A DNA stretch of 64,000 nt, taken from assembly GCF_000241465.1 (NCBI RefSeq), contig NZ_JH584235.1:604305-668304 (forward strand), written 5' to 3'. Position 1 is the first letter of the stretch. Each line of letters opens with the position of its first letter. The DNA is from Sphingomonas echinoides ATCC 14820. Its GTDB lineage: Bacteria; Pseudomonadota; Alphaproteobacteria; Sphingomonadales; Sphingomonadaceae. The notes below the pieces were generated by a model. It ran no database searches, was not told the origin of the DNA, and saw only the letters and a program-made list of their open reading frames with translations. Made by a program: the position numbers and the translations under genes. This document shows positions 63,166 through 64,000 of the stretch, piece after piece.

Positions 63166-64000
63166 ATGATGAAAGAAATCGACGATACCCGCATCTCTTT
63201 GGCAGTAACGCTACTGGCACTGCCTTCGATTGGCGTATTCTTTCTTAGCGATATGCTGGGATGGATCTTCGCGTGGCAGGGAGAGGTACCGATATTAGCT
63301 GCCCTTGACTCCGCAGGACAGCAAACCGAAGCCACGAGCCGCCTGTTCGTAATCGCTGCGGCCCTGGCAGGGTTTGGCCTGTCCTACCTGATTGTGCTGC
63401 GTTTTATTGAAGATCTCCGCACCGAGTTCGGCCCAGAAATGCTCGGCTGGATTTTGCGTTGGTATGGCGGTGGTATCTTGGTGGGCGCGCTCTGGGTAAC
63501 CGGCGGCTACCTGCTGGTGCCAACCAGCGCCCAGCCGGGAGGTGACCTTTTGCCGAAAGCTGTTGGCTTGTTCGGGTCAATGCAGGGCGTCCCCGATAAT
63601 AGTCTGCTTTACAAGTTCCAGGTTTTGGCGGTGTGCGATAGAATAGCCTTCATGGTCGCTGCCGGTATTGTCGTGACCGGCGGCATCTCCTCGCTGGTGG
63701 AATCCATCAAGCCGCTAACGGGAGAAGAAGCGTATGCGTTTCTCCTCCACCAGCGCCTTCGCTTGCGCAGTTATGTCAACGCGGCGGCGGGACTGCTGGT
63801 CATTTCGCTCCTGTTCCAGATTGCGTGGATGCGCTGGACGCTCATCGCGGCGACGCCAGCCGTGGCGGACGCAATGAGTCATCAGGTCGATGCCTGGGCG
63901 GTCTTTACTGGAGTCAGCGGTTCCATCGTGATTGCCCTCTTTGCGATCCCCGCAGCCACGATTCTGGATGCACGGGCAACGGGCACGCCGCAAACGCCGA
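63166..64000 (+). CDS. Multi-pass membrane protein, 3' truncated by window edge
   Basis: An open frame runs from ATG 63166 (GGGGGG just upstream; a second ATG at 63169) to the end of the window, about 278 residues with no stop. It has about five or six hydrophobic segments, for example ISLAVTLLALPSIGVFFL, LFVIAAALAGFGLSYLIVL, WYGGGILVGALWVTGGYLL, IAFMVAAGIVVTGGISSLV, AAGLLVISLLFQIAWM and GSIVIALFAIPAATIL. I recognise no family. The base composition is less GC-rich than its neighbours. Confidence 0.7.
   Translation, partial: MMKEIDDTRISLAVTLLALPSIGVFFLSDMLGWIFAWQGEVPILAALDSAGQQTEATSRLFVIAAALAGFGLSYLIVLRFIEDLRTEFGPEMLGWILRWYGGGILVGALWVTGGYLLVPTSAQPGGDLLPKAVGLFGSMQGVPDNSLLYKFQVLAVCDRIAFMVAAGIVVTGGISSLVESIKPLTGEEAYAFLLHQRLRLRSYVNAAAGLLVISLLFQIAWMRWTLIAATPAVADAMSHQVDAWAVFTGVSGSIVIALFAIPAATILDARATGTPQTP

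Overview
The window is high-GC chromosomal DNA from an alphaproteobacterium, most likely Sphingomonas or a close relative in the Sphingomonadaceae. The evidence is the split b/b' subunits in the F0 operon order atpI-atpB-atpE-b'-b, an RpoH-type promoter (CTTG-N17-CCTATAT) before dnaK, Sphingomonas-like proteins throughout, and short GC-rich palindromic repeats. This assignment is by recognition; no database search was run.

Layout. (1) 1-3107 is the right end of an integrated element: a chain of overlapping small genes, then a large serine recombinase whose last codons run antisense into tRNA-Met(CAT). (2) 3165-8817 is mostly core: a 2'-5' RNA ligase-like gene, kup, an AsnC/Lrp regulator divergent from alanine dehydrogenase with a strong operator-like palindrome between them, and a secreted trypsin-fold protease. 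(3) 8851-22446 is an accessory signalling region. Its centre is a six-gene minus-strand operon encoding a membrane TIR-TPR protein, a small unknown protein, a TPR/SLOG-like/class III cyclase fusion, two further unknown proteins and a nitrilase-fold enzyme. A Crp/Fnr-type regulator is transcribed divergently from it across 52 bp. A TPR hybrid-type histidine kinase with a lone receiver, an IS3-family (IS2-group) element and an EAL phosphodiesterase follow. (4) 22447-22845 has no conventional gene but contains a promoter-like sequence and a 17-codon reading frame. (5) 22846-40177 holds argE, a TetR-EmrA-EmrB-NodT efflux operon, a Baeyer-Villiger-type monooxygenase, tamB/tamA, malate synthase G, and a DUF1275/MarR pair. 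(6) 40283-44200 is homogentisate catabolism (hppD, hmgA) followed by an overlapping pair of a GntA-like (YqcI/YcgG) protein and a DUF1989 protein. (7) 44405-50512 holds aldehyde dehydrogenase, prepilin peptidase, GNAT, SH3, 2-hydroxyacid dehydrogenase and AraC/GyrI genes. (8) 50642-64000 is largely core: uvrC, the F0 ATP synthase operon, radC, purB, dnaJ, dnaK, and a few envelope proteins, ending in a membrane protein cut by the window edge.

The most interesting region is 8851-16667. A TIR protein (family activity: NAD+ cleavage and nucleotide signal production), a SLOG-like nucleotide-binding domain fused to an atypical cyclase, a complete Glu-Lys-Cys nitrilase and a Crp-type regulator that keeps the cyclic-nucleotide-contacting Arg-Ser pair are packed together. 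The logic resembles Thoeris-type TIR/SLOG signalling, but the combination is not a named system I recognise. A defence, stress or second-messenger role is inference.
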